Assembly: GCA_036524115.1 (NCBI GenBank)
Contig: DATDCY010000202.1
Location: 1-21,471 of the forward strand
Direction: 5' to 3'
Origin: a bacterium
GTDB lineage: Bacteria; JAUVQV01; DATDCY01
DNA: 21,471 nucleotides
Part shown: positions 6,944-14,811 of the stretch, one piece after another
Layout of the letters: each line of letters begins with the position of its first letter
Position numbering within the stretch: the stretch's first letter is position 1
Made by a program: the position numbers and the translations under genes
The notes under the pieces: model-generated
Database searches by the model: none
Seen by the model: the letters and a program-made list of their open reading frames with translations, nothing else
Told to the model about the DNA's origin: nothing

Positions 6944-7717
6944 TCAGCGCACGACGTCCAGCGCCATCCGTGCGCAGGCCGCGAGTATCAGGATCGCCAG
7001 CGCGGTCCTGAGCGCGGGCGTCGACACCCGCCGCGAGAGCGCCACGCCGGCCAGCGATCCCGGAAGAATCCCCGCCAGCAGCGCCGCCGCCAGCGGCGGC
7101 GGGACCTGCCCCGTGGCGGCCTTCCCGATGAACCCGGCCAGCGAGGCGAAGAAGATGATCACCATGTTGCTGCCCATCGCGACGCGCAGCGGCACCTTCA
7201 GGAGGGCCACGGTGAGCGGGATGAGGATGAACGAGCCGCCCTGGCCGACCAGGCCGCCGAGCAGGCCGACGACCAGGGCGATCGCGACCGCGCCGGCGAC
7301 CGGGAACGCGCCGGGCGCGTAGACGGTCCCGTTCCTGGCCGGCTGCGGGAGGAGGATCAGGGCCGCCGCGGCCAGCGAGAGCAGGAGGAAGAGCCCGAGG
7401 AGGAACCGGTGGCTGAACCAGTGCGATCCCGCGCCGCCCGCGAGCGCGCCGGCGAAGATGACGCCGCTCATCACGACGGCGAGGCGCCGGTCGACGTTGC
7501 CGGTCCGCCAATGCCCGAACGAGCCGAAGAGGCTGGCGAAGAGCGCCTGTGAGATCGTCAGGCCGCCGACGACGTGCATGGACAGTGGCTCCTGGCCGAG
7601 AAGCCGCGGCAGGTACAGCAGCAGCGGCGCGGTCACGATCCCGCCGCCGATGCCGAGGAGGCCCGAGAGCAGGCCCCCGCCGAGCCCGATCAGCAGGACG
7701 ATCAGCGGCAGCGCCAT
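6944..7717 (-). CDS. TauE/SafE-family permease, first gene of the minus-strand operon
   Basis: This 257-residue membrane protein has the two half-site motifs GLGGGLLSGLLGIGGGIVTAPLL (N-terminal) and GLLGGLVGQGGSFILIPL (about residue 150), and about eight helices, as in TauE/SafE exporters. It is paralogous to the permease at 5824-6612 but clearly diverged, so the two may form a heteromeric or two-substrate pair. ATG 7717 follows AGGGGG in CGAGGGGGAACG. It lies 84 bp from the divergent LysR gene, the usual geometry for a LysR-controlled target. The TGA stop at 6944 shows no Sec-like continuation. Confidence 0.85.
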   Translation of the reverse strand: MALPLIVLLIGLGGGLLSGLLGIGGGIVTAPLLLYLPRLLGQEPLSMHVVGGLTISQALFASLFGSFGHWRTGNVDRRLAVVMSGVIFAGALAGGAGSHWFSHRFLLGLFLLLSLAAAALILLPQPARNGTVYAPGAFPVAGAVAIALVVGLLGGLVGQGGSFILIPLTVALLKVPLRVAMGSNMVIIFFASLAGFIGKAATGQVPPPLAAALLAGILPGSLAGVALSRRVSTPALRTALAILILAACARMALDVVR

Positions 7718-7801
7718 GTCTTTCGTTCCCCCTCGTCAAGCTAGGCCGCGGGAATCGAAAAAGAAAATTCATAATCCTAATCAGAATGATAAAATCCCCT
7801 C
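7718..7801. promoter_or_regulatory. Divergent promoter region between TauE operon and LysR gene
   Basis: This 84-bp gap has an AT-rich core (7755-7795) in an otherwise very GC-rich window. It contains TTCAT and ATGAT separated by 13 bp, an imperfect dyad of the kind LysR proteins bind, and GATAAAAT at 7788-7795, a possible -10 element toward the LysR gene. The exact start sites are not resolvable. By LysR-family habit this region likely serves both autoregulation and control of the minus-strand operon. Confidence 0.5.
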
Positions 7802-8716
7802 ATGAAGGGAGGCGCGGTGGGCCGGCCCACGCTGCATCAGCTGCGGGTCTTTCGCACGGTGGCCGCGGAGCGCAGCTTCACCCGGGCCGCCGCTGAGCTC
7901 GGGCTGACCCAGTCCGCCGTCTCCGTGCAGGTCAGGGAATTGGGGACGGTCCTCGGGACGCAGCTCTTCGAGGTCCTCGGGAAGAAGGTGCACCTGACCG
8001 CCGCCGGCCGGCTGCTGGAGGAGCACGCGGTCCGGATCGAGGGGCAGGTCCGCGAGCTTGCCGAGGCCTTCGCGGCGTTCCACGACGCGCAGGCCGGCTC
8101 GGTCCGCATCGGCGCCAGCACCTCGGTGGGGGTCTACTACCTGGCCCCGCTGCTCGCGGAGTTCTCGGCGAAGCACCCGCGGGTGCAGCTCTCGCTCGCG
8201 GTCGAGAACACGGCGCACATCGAGGCGCGCCTGCTGCGCAACGAGTCCGACCTCGGGTTCATGGGGGCGCCGGCGGTCTCCGCGGAGCTCGCGTCGGAGC
8301 CCTTCCTCGAGGACGAGATCTTCTTCGCCTGCGCGCCGGCGCACCCCCTGGCGCGGGCCGGGGCGGTCGCCCCCGCCCGCGTCGCGCGCGAGCGTCTCAT
8401 CGTGCGCGAGAGCGGGTCGGCGACGCGGGCGACGATGGAGGCCCACCTCGCGGCCCGCGGCCTCACGTTCCGGGACACGATGAGCCTCGGGTCCGTCGAG
8501 GCGATCAAGCAGGTGGTGATGAGCGGGCTGGGCATCGCGTATTTCTCGGGTCTCACCGTCGGCCGCGAACTCGCGGCCGGCTGGCTGGCCCGCATCCGGG
8601 TCCGCGGGCTCGCCGCGAGCCGGACGTTCTACCTCGTGCGACATCGCGACCGGAAGGTCACGCCGGCGCTCGGCGCGCTCGCCTCGTTCGCGCGCTCGTG
8701 GCGCCCGCGGCGCTAG
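7802..8716 (+). CDS. LysR-type transcriptional regulator (CysL/CbbR-like subgroup)
   Basis: The N-terminal winged helix-turn-helix has LHQLRVFRTVAAERSFTRAA and GLTQSAVSVQVRELG, then LFEVLGKKVHLTAAGRLL. After a linker helix comes a periplasmic-binding-protein-like effector domain (VRIGASTSVGVYYLAPLLAEF; IVRESGSATR; EAIKQVVMSGLGIAYFS). By family it senses a small ligand, in the related CysL/CbbR group often a sulfur or carbon metabolite. It lies divergent from the TauE/selenoprotein operon and is the obvious candidate regulator. An in-frame GTG at 7817 follows AAGGGAGG by four bases and may be the true start; ATG 7802 has no ribosome site. It ends 2 bp before the first kinase. Confidence 0.85.
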   Translation: MKGGAVGRPTLHQLRVFRTVAAERSFTRAAAELGLTQSAVSVQVRELGTVLGTQLFEVLGKKVHLTAAGRLLEEHAVRIEGQVRELAEAFAAFHDAQAGSVRIGASTSVGVYYLAPLLAEFSAKHPRVQLSLAVENTAHIEARLLRNESDLGFMGAPAVSAELASEPFLEDEIFFACAPAHPLARAGAVAPARVARERLIVRESGSATRATMEAHLAARGLTFRDTMSLGSVEAIKQVVMSGLGIAYFSGLTVGRELAAGWLARIRVRGLAASRTFYLVRHRDRKVTPALGALASFARSWRPRR

Positions 8717-8718
8717 CC

Positions 8719-10275
8719 ATGTCCCTCGAGCGCAAGATCATCGCGAGCTTCCTGATCAGCGCCGGGCTCGTCGCGGCGCTCGCGCTGGCCGGGGGCGTCA
8801 GCTTCGTCGAGATCCGCCGCGAGATCCTCGCCCTGGAGCTCTCGGACACGCTGCGGAGCAAGACGCTGCTGCTGCGCCGGCACGAGAAGAACTACTTCCT
8901 CTACGGCGAGGCCAAGGAGCGCGCCGAGGTCCACCGGCTCCTCGACGAGCTGGACGGCACGCTGCGCGTCGAGAGCGCCCGCGCCGGCTCGGCGGCGCTC
9001 GCCGGTCTCGCGAGCACCGTGGCCGAGTACCGCGGGCGCTTCGGGCGGATCGAGGGCCTCGCGGCGAAGGTCCGCGCCGGCCTGACCGGCTTTGCCGCGG
9101 CCGACCCCCGGGCGCGCCCCTACCTGCCGCTCGCCGATGCCGTCCTGCTGGAGCGGCCGCTGGTGAACGCGGAGGTCCTCGGGCCGCTGCTGCCGCCGGC
9201 GGACCGGACGGCGGTGCTGGCCGACCTGACGGCGTTGGACGCCGAGATCTCCGGCCTGCGGCGCAACGGCGAGGAGACGCTGCTCATCGCCCAGGACCTG
9301 GACGCGGCGGCGCGCGCCAAGGTCGAGCGGGCGCTCGCGCGCTCGCAGTCCGCCGCGCTGGTGCTCGTGCCGCTGTCCATGCTCGTCGGGGTCGGCTTCC
9401 TGGTGGCGATCAGCCACAACGTCGTGCGCCGCCTCAAGCTGCTCACCGCCGTCATCGAGCGCACCGGAGAGGGAGAGTTCTCGCACGATGCGCTCACCGA
9501 AGACCAGGCGAGCGACGAGGTCGGCGTGCTCGTGCGCGCGGTCAACCAGATGGAGCGGGGGCTGGCCGCGCGCGACCGCGAGCTGGCCGCGAAGAACGAG
9601 GAACTGCTCCAGGGGCGCAAGCTCGCGGCGATCGGCACGCTCGCCTCGGGCGTGGCGCACGAGCTGAACAACCCGTTGAACAACATCTCGCTCGCGGCGC
9701 AGATCCTCGCGCGCAGCCTCCCGGCCGGCGCCGGCGGACCGATCGTGCGCGAGACCCTCGACGACATCCTCTCGCAGACGCAGCGGGTGAAGCGGATCGT
9801 CGGCGATCTGCTGGAGTTCGCCCGCGAGAAGCCGCCGGAGCTGCGCCGAACCGACCTCGTCGCGCTCGTTCGCGAGGCCGCGGCGCGCGCGATCCCGCCG
9901 GGCGGCGCGGTGTCGCTGCGCCTCGCCGGCGAGCCGGGGGTCGCCGTCATGGCCGACGAGCACCTGATCACGCAGGTCTTCGTGAACCTGATCGCCAACG
10001 CCGTCGACGCCATGGCGGGCGCCGGCGCGGTGACGGTCACGGTGGCGCGCCGCGCGGGCGGCGTGGAGGCGGCCGTCGCCGACACGGGGCGCGGCATCCC
10101 GGCCGAGGAGCTGCCGAAGGTCTTCGACCCGTTCTTCACCACCAAGGAGCGGGGGACGGGGCTCGGCCTGGCCATCGTGTACAATGCCGTCCGCAAGCAC
10201 GGAGGGAGCGTGGACGTGCGCAGCGAGCCGGGGCGGGGGACGACGTTCACGGTCACCCTGCCGGGGGCGCCATGA
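8719..10275 (+). CDS. Sensor histidine kinase, NtrB-like, of tandem two-component pair 1
   Basis: The protein has 518 residues. It has two membrane helices (about 8-30 and 215-238) flanking a helical sensor region containing RSKTLLLRRHEKNYFLYG, a pattern I associate with HBM-type ligand-binding domains. A HAMP segment and a short coiled linker follow. The dimerisation helix has the phosphoacceptor His314 in GVAHELNNPLNNIS, and the ATPase has its N box (NLIANAVDAM), G1 (DTGRGIP), F (FDPFFTTK) and G2 (GTGLGLAIV) all intact. ATG 8719 was chosen over GTG 8698 because it matches the start of the paralogous kinase. Its stop overlaps the regulator start (ATGA). The stimulus is unknown. Confidence 0.9.
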   Translation: MSLERKIIASFLISAGLVAALALAGGVSFVEIRREILALELSDTLRSKTLLLRRHEKNYFLYGEAKERAEVHRLLDELDGTLRVESARAGSAALAGLASTVAEYRGRFGRIEGLAAKVRAGLTGFAAADPRARPYLPLADAVLLERPLVNAEVLGPLLPPADRTAVLADLTALDAEISGLRRNGEETLLIAQDLDAAARAKVERALARSQSAALVLVPLSMLVGVGFLVAISHNVVRRLKLLTAVIERTGEGEFSHDALTEDQASDEVGVLVRAVNQMERGLAARDRELAAKNEELLQGRKLAAIGTLASGVAHELNNPLNNISLAAQILARSLPAGAGGPIVRETLDDILSQTQRVKRIVGDLLEFAREKPPELRRTDLVALVREAAARAIPPGGAVSLRLAGEPGVAVMADEHLITQVFVNLIANAVDAMAGAGAVTVTVARRAGGVEAAVADTGRGIPAEELPKVFDPFFTTKERGTGLGLAIVYNAVRKHGGSVDVRSEPGRGTTFTVTLPGAP

Positions 10276-11615
10276 GCCTGAAGATCCTGGTCGCGGAAGA
10301 CGAGGCGATCACCCTCAAGCACCTGACGTACGCGCTCGGGGCGGAGGGGTACGAGGTCGCCGGCGTCGGCAACGGCCTGGACGCGCTGCGCCGGATCGAG
10401 CAGGAGCGCTTCGACCTGCTCATCGCCGACATCAAGATGCCCGGAATGGACGGCCTCGCCCTGCTCGCCGCGGTGCGGGAGAAGCAGCCGGGGACCGCGG
10501 TCATCATCGTCACGGGCTTCGGCAGCGTCGAGTCGGCGGTCGACGCGATGAAGCGCGGCGCGCTCGACTACGTGACGAAGCCCTACAACCTCGACGAGCT
10601 GCTGCTGAAGGTCCGCCGGGTCGCGGAAAAAAAAAGACTTGAGCTGGACAACGAGGCCCTGAGGGCGGCGCTCGGCCTCGACGCCGGCCACCCCTTCGTC
10701 GGCCGCAGCCCCGCCTTCCGCCGGATCGCCGAGACGATCGAGAGCATCCGCGGCTCCGACTGCACGGTGCTGCTCACCGGCGAGAGCGGCGTCGGCAAGG
10801 GGCTCGTCGCCCGCCTGATCCACCGCAACAGCCCGCGGCGCGACCGCCCCTTCCTCGCGCTCAACTGCGCGGTGTTCACCGAGGAGCTGCTCGCGAGCGA
10901 GCTGTTCGGCCACGAGCGGGGGGCGTTCACGGGAGCGGTCGCGTCCAAGCGCGGCCTCCTGGAGGTCGCCGACGGCGGCACGCTCTTCCTCGACGAGATC
11001 GCCGAGATGCCGCCGGCGCTCCAGGCCAAGCTGCTCAAGGTGATCGAGGACCGGGAGTTCTTCCGGGTCGGCGGGACGCGCGCGCTGCGCGTGGACGTGC
11101 GCTTCCTCGCGGCCACGAACCAGAACCTGCCCGCGCTGCTCGCCGCGGGGCGCTTCCGCGAGGACCTCTTCTACCGGCTCAACGTGATGGACGTGCGGAT
11201 CCCGCCGCTGCGGGAGCGGCGCGAGGACATCCGGCCGCTGGCCCGGCACTTCCTGGAGAAGCACGCGCGCAAGGCCGGCAAGGCGATCGCCGGCTTCGCC
11301 CCGGAGGCGCTGGCGATGCTGCGCGCCTACGGCTTCCCGGGGAACGTCCGCGAGCTGGAGAACATCGTCGAGCGCGCCGTGATCCTTGAGAAGAGCGGGC
11401 GCATCCAGCCCTCGAGCCTGCCGGAGAGCATCGCGCTCTTCGCCGTGGAGTCGCTCGCCGCCGAGCGCGTCAAGACCCTCGACGAGCTCAACCGGGAGTA
11501 CGCCCAGAAGGTGCTCGAGCACGTCGAGCAGAACAAGGCGAAGGCGGCCGCGCTGCTCGGGATCTCGCGCACGAGCCTCTGGCGGATCCTCAAGCGGGAG
11601 GAGGCGCCGGAGTGA
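10272..11615 (+). CDS. Sigma54-dependent NtrC-family response regulator, pair 1
   Basis: There are 447 residues in three parts. The receiver (1-120) has the phospho-acceptor Asp53 in IADIKMPGMDG and Lys in TKPYN. The AAA+ domain has Walker A GESGVGKG at 170-177, the sigma54-contact motif GAFTGA at 217-222, Walker B FLDE and NVRELENIVERA. The Fis-type helix-turn-helix is at the end (AAALLGISRTSLWRIL). All elements needed to activate sigma54-RNA polymerase are present. The start overlaps the kinase stop by four bases. It is close to the regulator at 13218-14558 over its whole length, so the pair arose by duplication. Nine A residues at 10627-10635 are discussed separately. Confidence 0.93.
   Translation: MSLKILVAEDEAITLKHLTYALGAEGYEVAGVGNGLDALRRIEQERFDLLIADIKMPGMDGLALLAAVREKQPGTAVIIVTGFGSVESAVDAMKRGALDYVTKPYNLDELLLKVRRVAEKKRLELDNEALRAALGLDAGHPFVGRSPAFRRIAETIESIRGSDCTVLLTGESGVGKGLVARLIHRNSPRRDRPFLALNCAVFTEELLASELFGHERGAFTGAVASKRGLLEVADGGTLFLDEIAEMPPALQAKLLKVIEDREFFRVGGTRALRVDVRFLAATNQNLPALLAAGRFREDLFYRLNVMDVRIPPLRERREDIRPLARHFLEKHARKAGKAIAGFAPEALAMLRAYGFPGNVRELENIVERAVILEKSGRIQPSSLPESIALFAVESLAAERVKTLDELNREYAQKVLEHVEQNKAKAAALLGISRTSLWRILKREEAPE
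10628..10634 (+). other. In-frame A_AAA_AAA slippery heptamer in the regulator gene
   Basis: Nine A residues form a homopolymer just after the receiver domain. In the gene's frame they read GAA-AAA-AAA-AGA, an exact slippery heptamer. A -1 slip would reach TGA at 10640-10642 within three codons, giving a receiver-only protein of about 122 residues. GAGGCC and GGCCTC can form a 6-bp stem starting about 18 nt further on, farther than the usual 5-9 nt. The paralogous gene lacks the A-run at the matching site. It may equally cause transcriptional slippage, or simply be chance. Confidence 0.35.
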
Positions 11616-11634
11616 GCGGGAGGCGCCGGCCGCG

Positions 11635-13221
11635 GTGTCCCTGAGGCGCAAGATCCTGCTCGGCGCGCTGCTCGGCGCGGCCCTCATGGCGGGGCTCTCG
11701 GCGTTCCTCTATGCCAACTTCGTCGAGATCCGCGCCGAGACCGCCTTCCTCGAGCTGACGGACACCGTGCGCAGCAAGTCGCTGCAGCTGCGCCGGCACG
11801 AGAAGAACTTCCTGCTCTACGCGCCGGCGACCGCCGGCGCGGAGGCCGCGGCGATCGGCTCGTACCTCGACGAGCTCGACGCGATCCTCACCCGCGTGCC
11901 GGAGCCGGGCAGCGGGCTGGCCGCCTCGCTCGGTCCGCTGGTCCGGGAGTACCGGGCGCAGTTTGCGCGGATCGAGACGCTGGTGAGCGTCATCGCGGCC
12001 GAGTCCGCGGCGCTGCAGGCGCGCTCGCCGGCCTACGGGCGGGTGCGGGGTCTGATCGAGGCGAACTTCCTCGATCGGCCGCTGGCCGACGCCGCGTACC
12101 TGCGGTCCGACCACGCCCTGGCCGAGGACGACCGGCTCATTCTCTGGCTGCAGGAGCTGGACACCCTGATCACGGGGCTGCGCAGGACGGGCGAGAACAT
12201 CCTCACGGCGTCGAAGGAGCTGGACAGCCGCGCGCGCGAGAAGGTCGACGCCGCCATCCGCCGCTCGCAGACCGCCCTCTTCGTCCTCTACCCGGTCTTC
12301 CTGGCGGCGGCGCTGGGCGCCGCGGCGCTGACCGCCGGCAGCCTCGTGCGCCGGCTGCGGCTGCTCACGACCCTGGTGGAGGAGACGGGCGCCGGCCACT
12401 ATCCCGCCCCGCCGCCCGTGGGCGCGGCCGGCGCGGGCGGGGACGAGGTCGACCTGCTCACGCAGAAGTTCTACCTGATGGAGGAGCAGCTCCAGCGCCA
12501 CGAGCGGGAGCTGGTGCAGGCGAAGAAACTGGCGGCGATCGGCACGCTCGCCTCCGGCGTGGCGCACGAGCTGAACAACCCCCTGAACAACATCTCGACC
12601 AGCGCCCAGCGCCTGCTGAGGAAGACGGGCGAGGAAACGCCGCCGGCGGTCAGAAAGGGCCTCGAGGACATCCACGGGCAGACGCTGCGGTTGAAGAGCA
12701 TCGTCGGCGACCTGCTGGAGTTCGCGCGCTCGCGCGAGCCGCACCTCGCGGCGGTCGAGCTCGGCGAGCTGGTGCGGTCGGCCTGGCGCGCCGTCGCCGC
12801 CTCGCGCGAGGCGGGAGGGGTCGAGCTGCGGGTGCGCCTGACCCCCCCGGAGATCGTGCTGGAGGCCGACCGCGGGCAGCTCGAGCGCGTGTTCATCAAC
12901 CTCTTCACGAACGCCGTCGACGCCATGCCCGCCGGCGGGACGCTCACCGTGAGCGGGGAGGAGGACGGCGAGGTGACGATCCGCGTCGCGGACACGGGCG
13001 GCGGCATCCCGCCCGAGCAGCTCGAGAAGGTCTTCGAGCCCTTCTTCAGCGGCAAGGAGCGCGGCACCGGCCTCGGCCTGGCGATCGTCTTCGGCATCGT
13101 CCAGCGCCACCGCGGGGCGATCCGCGTCGAGAGCGTCCCCGGCGCCGGGACCGCGTTCACGATCACGCTGCCGCGCTCGGCGGCGGCCGGCGGGAGCGCC
13201 GCCGCAGGCGGTGGGGGATGA
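11635..13221 (+). CDS. Sensor histidine kinase, NtrB-like, of tandem two-component pair 2
   Basis: From GTG 11635 (GGGAGG 11 bases upstream) the protein has 528 residues, and its first residues, SLRRKILLGALL, parallel those of the pair-1 kinase. It has an N-terminal membrane helix, a helical sensor with RSKSLQLRRHEKNFLLY, and a second helix near 215-240. A HAMP-like segment, phospho-acceptor His311 in GVAHELNNPLNNIS and a complete ATPase follow (NLFTNAVDAM, DTGGGIP, FEPFFSGK, GTGLGLAIV). The sensor region is much more diverged from pair 1 than the kinase core is, so the two probably respond to different signals. It overlaps the regulator gene by ATGA. A longer upstream frame exists but lies inside the previous gene. 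Confidence 0.9.
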   Translation: MSLRRKILLGALLGAALMAGLSAFLYANFVEIRAETAFLELTDTVRSKSLQLRRHEKNFLLYAPATAGAEAAAIGSYLDELDAILTRVPEPGSGLAASLGPLVREYRAQFARIETLVSVIAAESAALQARSPAYGRVRGLIEANFLDRPLADAAYLRSDHALAEDDRLILWLQELDTLITGLRRTGENILTASKELDSRAREKVDAAIRRSQTALFVLYPVFLAAALGAAALTAGSLVRRLRLLTTLVEETGAGHYPAPPPVGAAGAGGDEVDLLTQKFYLMEEQLQRHERELVQAKKLAAIGTLASGVAHELNNPLNNISTSAQRLLRKTGEETPPAVRKGLEDIHGQTLRLKSIVGDLLEFARSREPHLAAVELGELVRSAWRAVAASREAGGVELRVRLTPPEIVLEADRGQLERVFINLFTNAVDAMPAGGTLTVSGEEDGEVTIRVADTGGGIPPEQLEKVFEPFFSGKERGTGLGLAIVFGIVQRHRGAIRVESVPGAGTAFTITLPRSAAAGGSAAAGGGG

Positions 13222-14558
13222 CGCGGCTGCGCATCCTCGTCGCCGAGGACGAGCAGATCACGCTCGACAACCTCGTCGAGACGCTGCGCGACGAGGGGCA
13301 CGCCGTCACCGGCGTTCGCGACGGCGCCGAGGCGCTCGCGGCTGTCGAGCGCGGCCGGTACGACCTGCTGATCACCGACATCAAGATGCCGAAGCTCGGC
13401 GGGCTCGAGCTGCTCGAGAAGGTGCGGGAGCGCTCGCCGGAGACGGGGGTCATCGTGCTCACCGGGTTCGGCAGCATCGGCTCCGCCGTCGAGGCGATGC
13501 GCAAGGGCGCGATCGACTACCTCACCAAGCCCTACGACCTCGACGAGCTGACGCTGCGGGTGGCGAAGATCGGCGAGGACGTCGCGCTGCGGCGGGAGAA
13601 CGCGGCGCTCCGGAGCTCCGCCGGCGCGGGCGGGCAGGCGCGGGTCATCGCGCGCAGCGCGAAGATGCAGGAGGTGCTCGCGACGGTCGAGCGGCTGCGC
13701 GATTCCGACGTCAACCTGCTGCTGCTCGGGGAGACGGGCGTGGGCAAGACGCTGGTGGCGCGCGCCGTCCACCAGGCGGGGCGCCGGCGCGACCTGCCGT
13801 TTCTCGCGCTCAACTGCGCGACGCTCACCGAGGAGCTGCTTGCCAGCGAGCTGTTCGGCCACGAGAAAGGCGCCTTCACCGGCGCGGTCGCCGCCAAGAA
13901 GGGCCTCGTCGAGATCGCCGACACCGGCACGCTCTTTCTCGACGAGATCGCCGAGCTGTCGCCCGGACTCCAGGCCAAGCTGCTCAAGGTCGTCGAGGAG
14001 GGGGAGTTCTACCGCGTGGGCGGCACGCGGCCGCTCCACGTCGACGTGCGCTTCATCGCCGCCACGAACCAGAACGTGCGCGCCCTGATTGCCGAGGGGC
14101 GCTTCCGGGAGGACCTCTACTACCGGCTCGACGTGATGGAGATCGTCGTCCCGCCGCTGCGCGAGCGCCCGGAGGACATCCGGCCGCTGTGCGCGTTCTT
14201 CCTCCAGAAGCACCTGCCAAAGTCCCGCAAGCGCATCACCGGCATCTCGGAGGAGGCCCTCGCGGTCCTCAAGCAGTACAGTTTTCCCGGGAACGTGCGC
14301 GAGCTGGAGAACATCATCGAACGGGCGATCATCCTGGAGCACGGACCGGTCATCTCCCCGGAGAGCCTGCCGCAGGGGATCCGCGTGCTCCGGGTCGGCA
14401 CCGTCGACCCGGACCGGGTGCGCACCGTGGACGAGGTAGTCGCCGACTACGCGCGGCAGGTGGTGAAGATCGCCGGCGGCAACCGGACGCGGGCGGCGGA
14501 GATGCTCGGGATCTCGAGGACCAGCCTTTGGAAGATCCTCAAGGAGGATGAGCGTTGA
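13218..14558 (+). CDS. Sigma54-dependent NtrC-family response regulator, pair 2
   Basis: This has 446 residues with a receiver (Asp54 in ITDIKMPKLGG, Lys in TKPYD). The AAA+ domain has GETGVGKT as Walker A, GAFTGA, FLDE and RFREDLYYRLDVMEIVVPPLRE. It ends in a Fis-type helix-turn-helix with AAEMLGISRTSLWKIL. The DNA-recognition helices of the two regulators are nearly identical (LGISRTSLW[R/K]IL), so they may bind the same operator. Its stop is followed within 5 bp by a perfect palindrome and about 200 bp later by a sigma54-type promoter, so the TauE/USP operon downstream is a likely target. Confidence 0.93.
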   Translation: MTRLRILVAEDEQITLDNLVETLRDEGHAVTGVRDGAEALAAVERGRYDLLITDIKMPKLGGLELLEKVRERSPETGVIVLTGFGSIGSAVEAMRKGAIDYLTKPYDLDELTLRVAKIGEDVALRRENAALRSSAGAGGQARVIARSAKMQEVLATVERLRDSDVNLLLLGETGVGKTLVARAVHQAGRRRDLPFLALNCATLTEELLASELFGHEKGAFTGAVAAKKGLVEIADTGTLFLDEIAELSPGLQAKLLKVVEEGEFYRVGGTRPLHVDVRFIAATNQNVRALIAEGRFREDLYYRLDVMEIVVPPLRERPEDIRPLCAFFLQKHLPKSRKRITGISEEALAVLKQYSFPGNVRELENIIERAIILEHGPVISPESLPQGIRVLRVGTVDPDRVRTVDEVVADYARQVVKIAGGNRTRAAEMLGISRTSLWKILKEDER

Positions 14559-14562
14559 CGGC

Positions 14563-14577
14563 GTTCAGAATGTGAAC
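14563..14577. promoter_or_regulatory. Perfect palindrome GTTCA-N5-TGAAC, candidate NtrC-family enhancer
   Basis: The 5-bp arms are exact complements around GAATG. The site lies 4 bp after the regulator stop and about 180 bp upstream of the sigma54-type promoter, a normal distance for an upstream activator site. I see one copy only; activators of this type often need two, so the assignment is tentative. Confidence 0.45.
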
Positions 14578-14699
14578 ACTGACATCTCCGACCGGCCCGG
14601 CTTCCAGCTCAAGACAAAAAATAACGTCTTTTCAGCACCTTAGAGTCGCCGGTTCCGCGATTCCCCGTGACCGCCTAGCCGGAACAAGTCGTCCATAAA

Positions 14700-14729
14700 T
14701 TGAACAGCCCCGTGGGCCAACACTAAAAT
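14700..14729 (+). promoter_or_regulatory. Possible sigma70 promoter (TTGAAC-N18-TAAAAT)
   Basis: TTGAAC (4 of 6 to the -35 consensus) and TAAAAT (5 of 6 to -10) are spaced 18 bp, in an AT-rich patch upstream of the sigma54-type site. It could provide basal transcription. Confidence 0.3.
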
Positions 14730-14757
14730 ACTGAATAAATACAGCGCGTTATATTTG

Positions 14758-14773
14758 TGGCACCGTCCGTGCA
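14758..14773 (+). promoter_or_regulatory. Sigma54-type (-24/-12) promoter
   Basis: TGGCACCGTCCGTGCA keeps the invariant GG, then exactly ten bases, then the invariant GC. The -24 half (TGGCAC) is a perfect match; the -12 half is GTGCA instead of TTGCA. It lies about 40 bp before the first gene of the operon, which follows two GAFTGA-type activator genes, so position and context agree. Confidence 0.7.
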
Positions 14774-14811
14774 ATCTCCTCCGGCAGAGCCATCAAGAAC
14801 GAGGAGGAAAG

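Larger units (their letters stand above)
14559..14811 (+). promoter_or_regulatory. 253-bp regulatory region of the TauE/USP operon
   Basis: There is no coding sequence here. It holds, in order: the palindrome at 14563-14577; AAGAC-N10-GTCTT at 14611-14630, a weak dyad; GTTCCG-N22-CGGAAC at 14652-14685; a sigma70-like pair TTGAAC/TAAAAT; a sigma54-like promoter; and a strong GAGGAGGAAA ribosome site before ATG 14812. It is strikingly AT-rich between 14690 and 14756 compared with the rest of the window. Confidence 0.6.

Noticed and set aside
9120-11687. 855-codon minus-strand open frame over the kinase and regulator genes
   Set aside because: It is a shadow of the real plus-strand genes; the translation is biased and shows no family motif. 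The similar frame at 12471-14342 was rejected for the same reason.
14611-14632. AAGAC-N10-GTCTT followed by TT as an intrinsic terminator of the regulator gene
   Set aside because: The stem is only 5 bp and AT-rich with a 10-nt loop and a very short T-run, so it is too weak. It is kept only as a minor dyad in the regulatory region.
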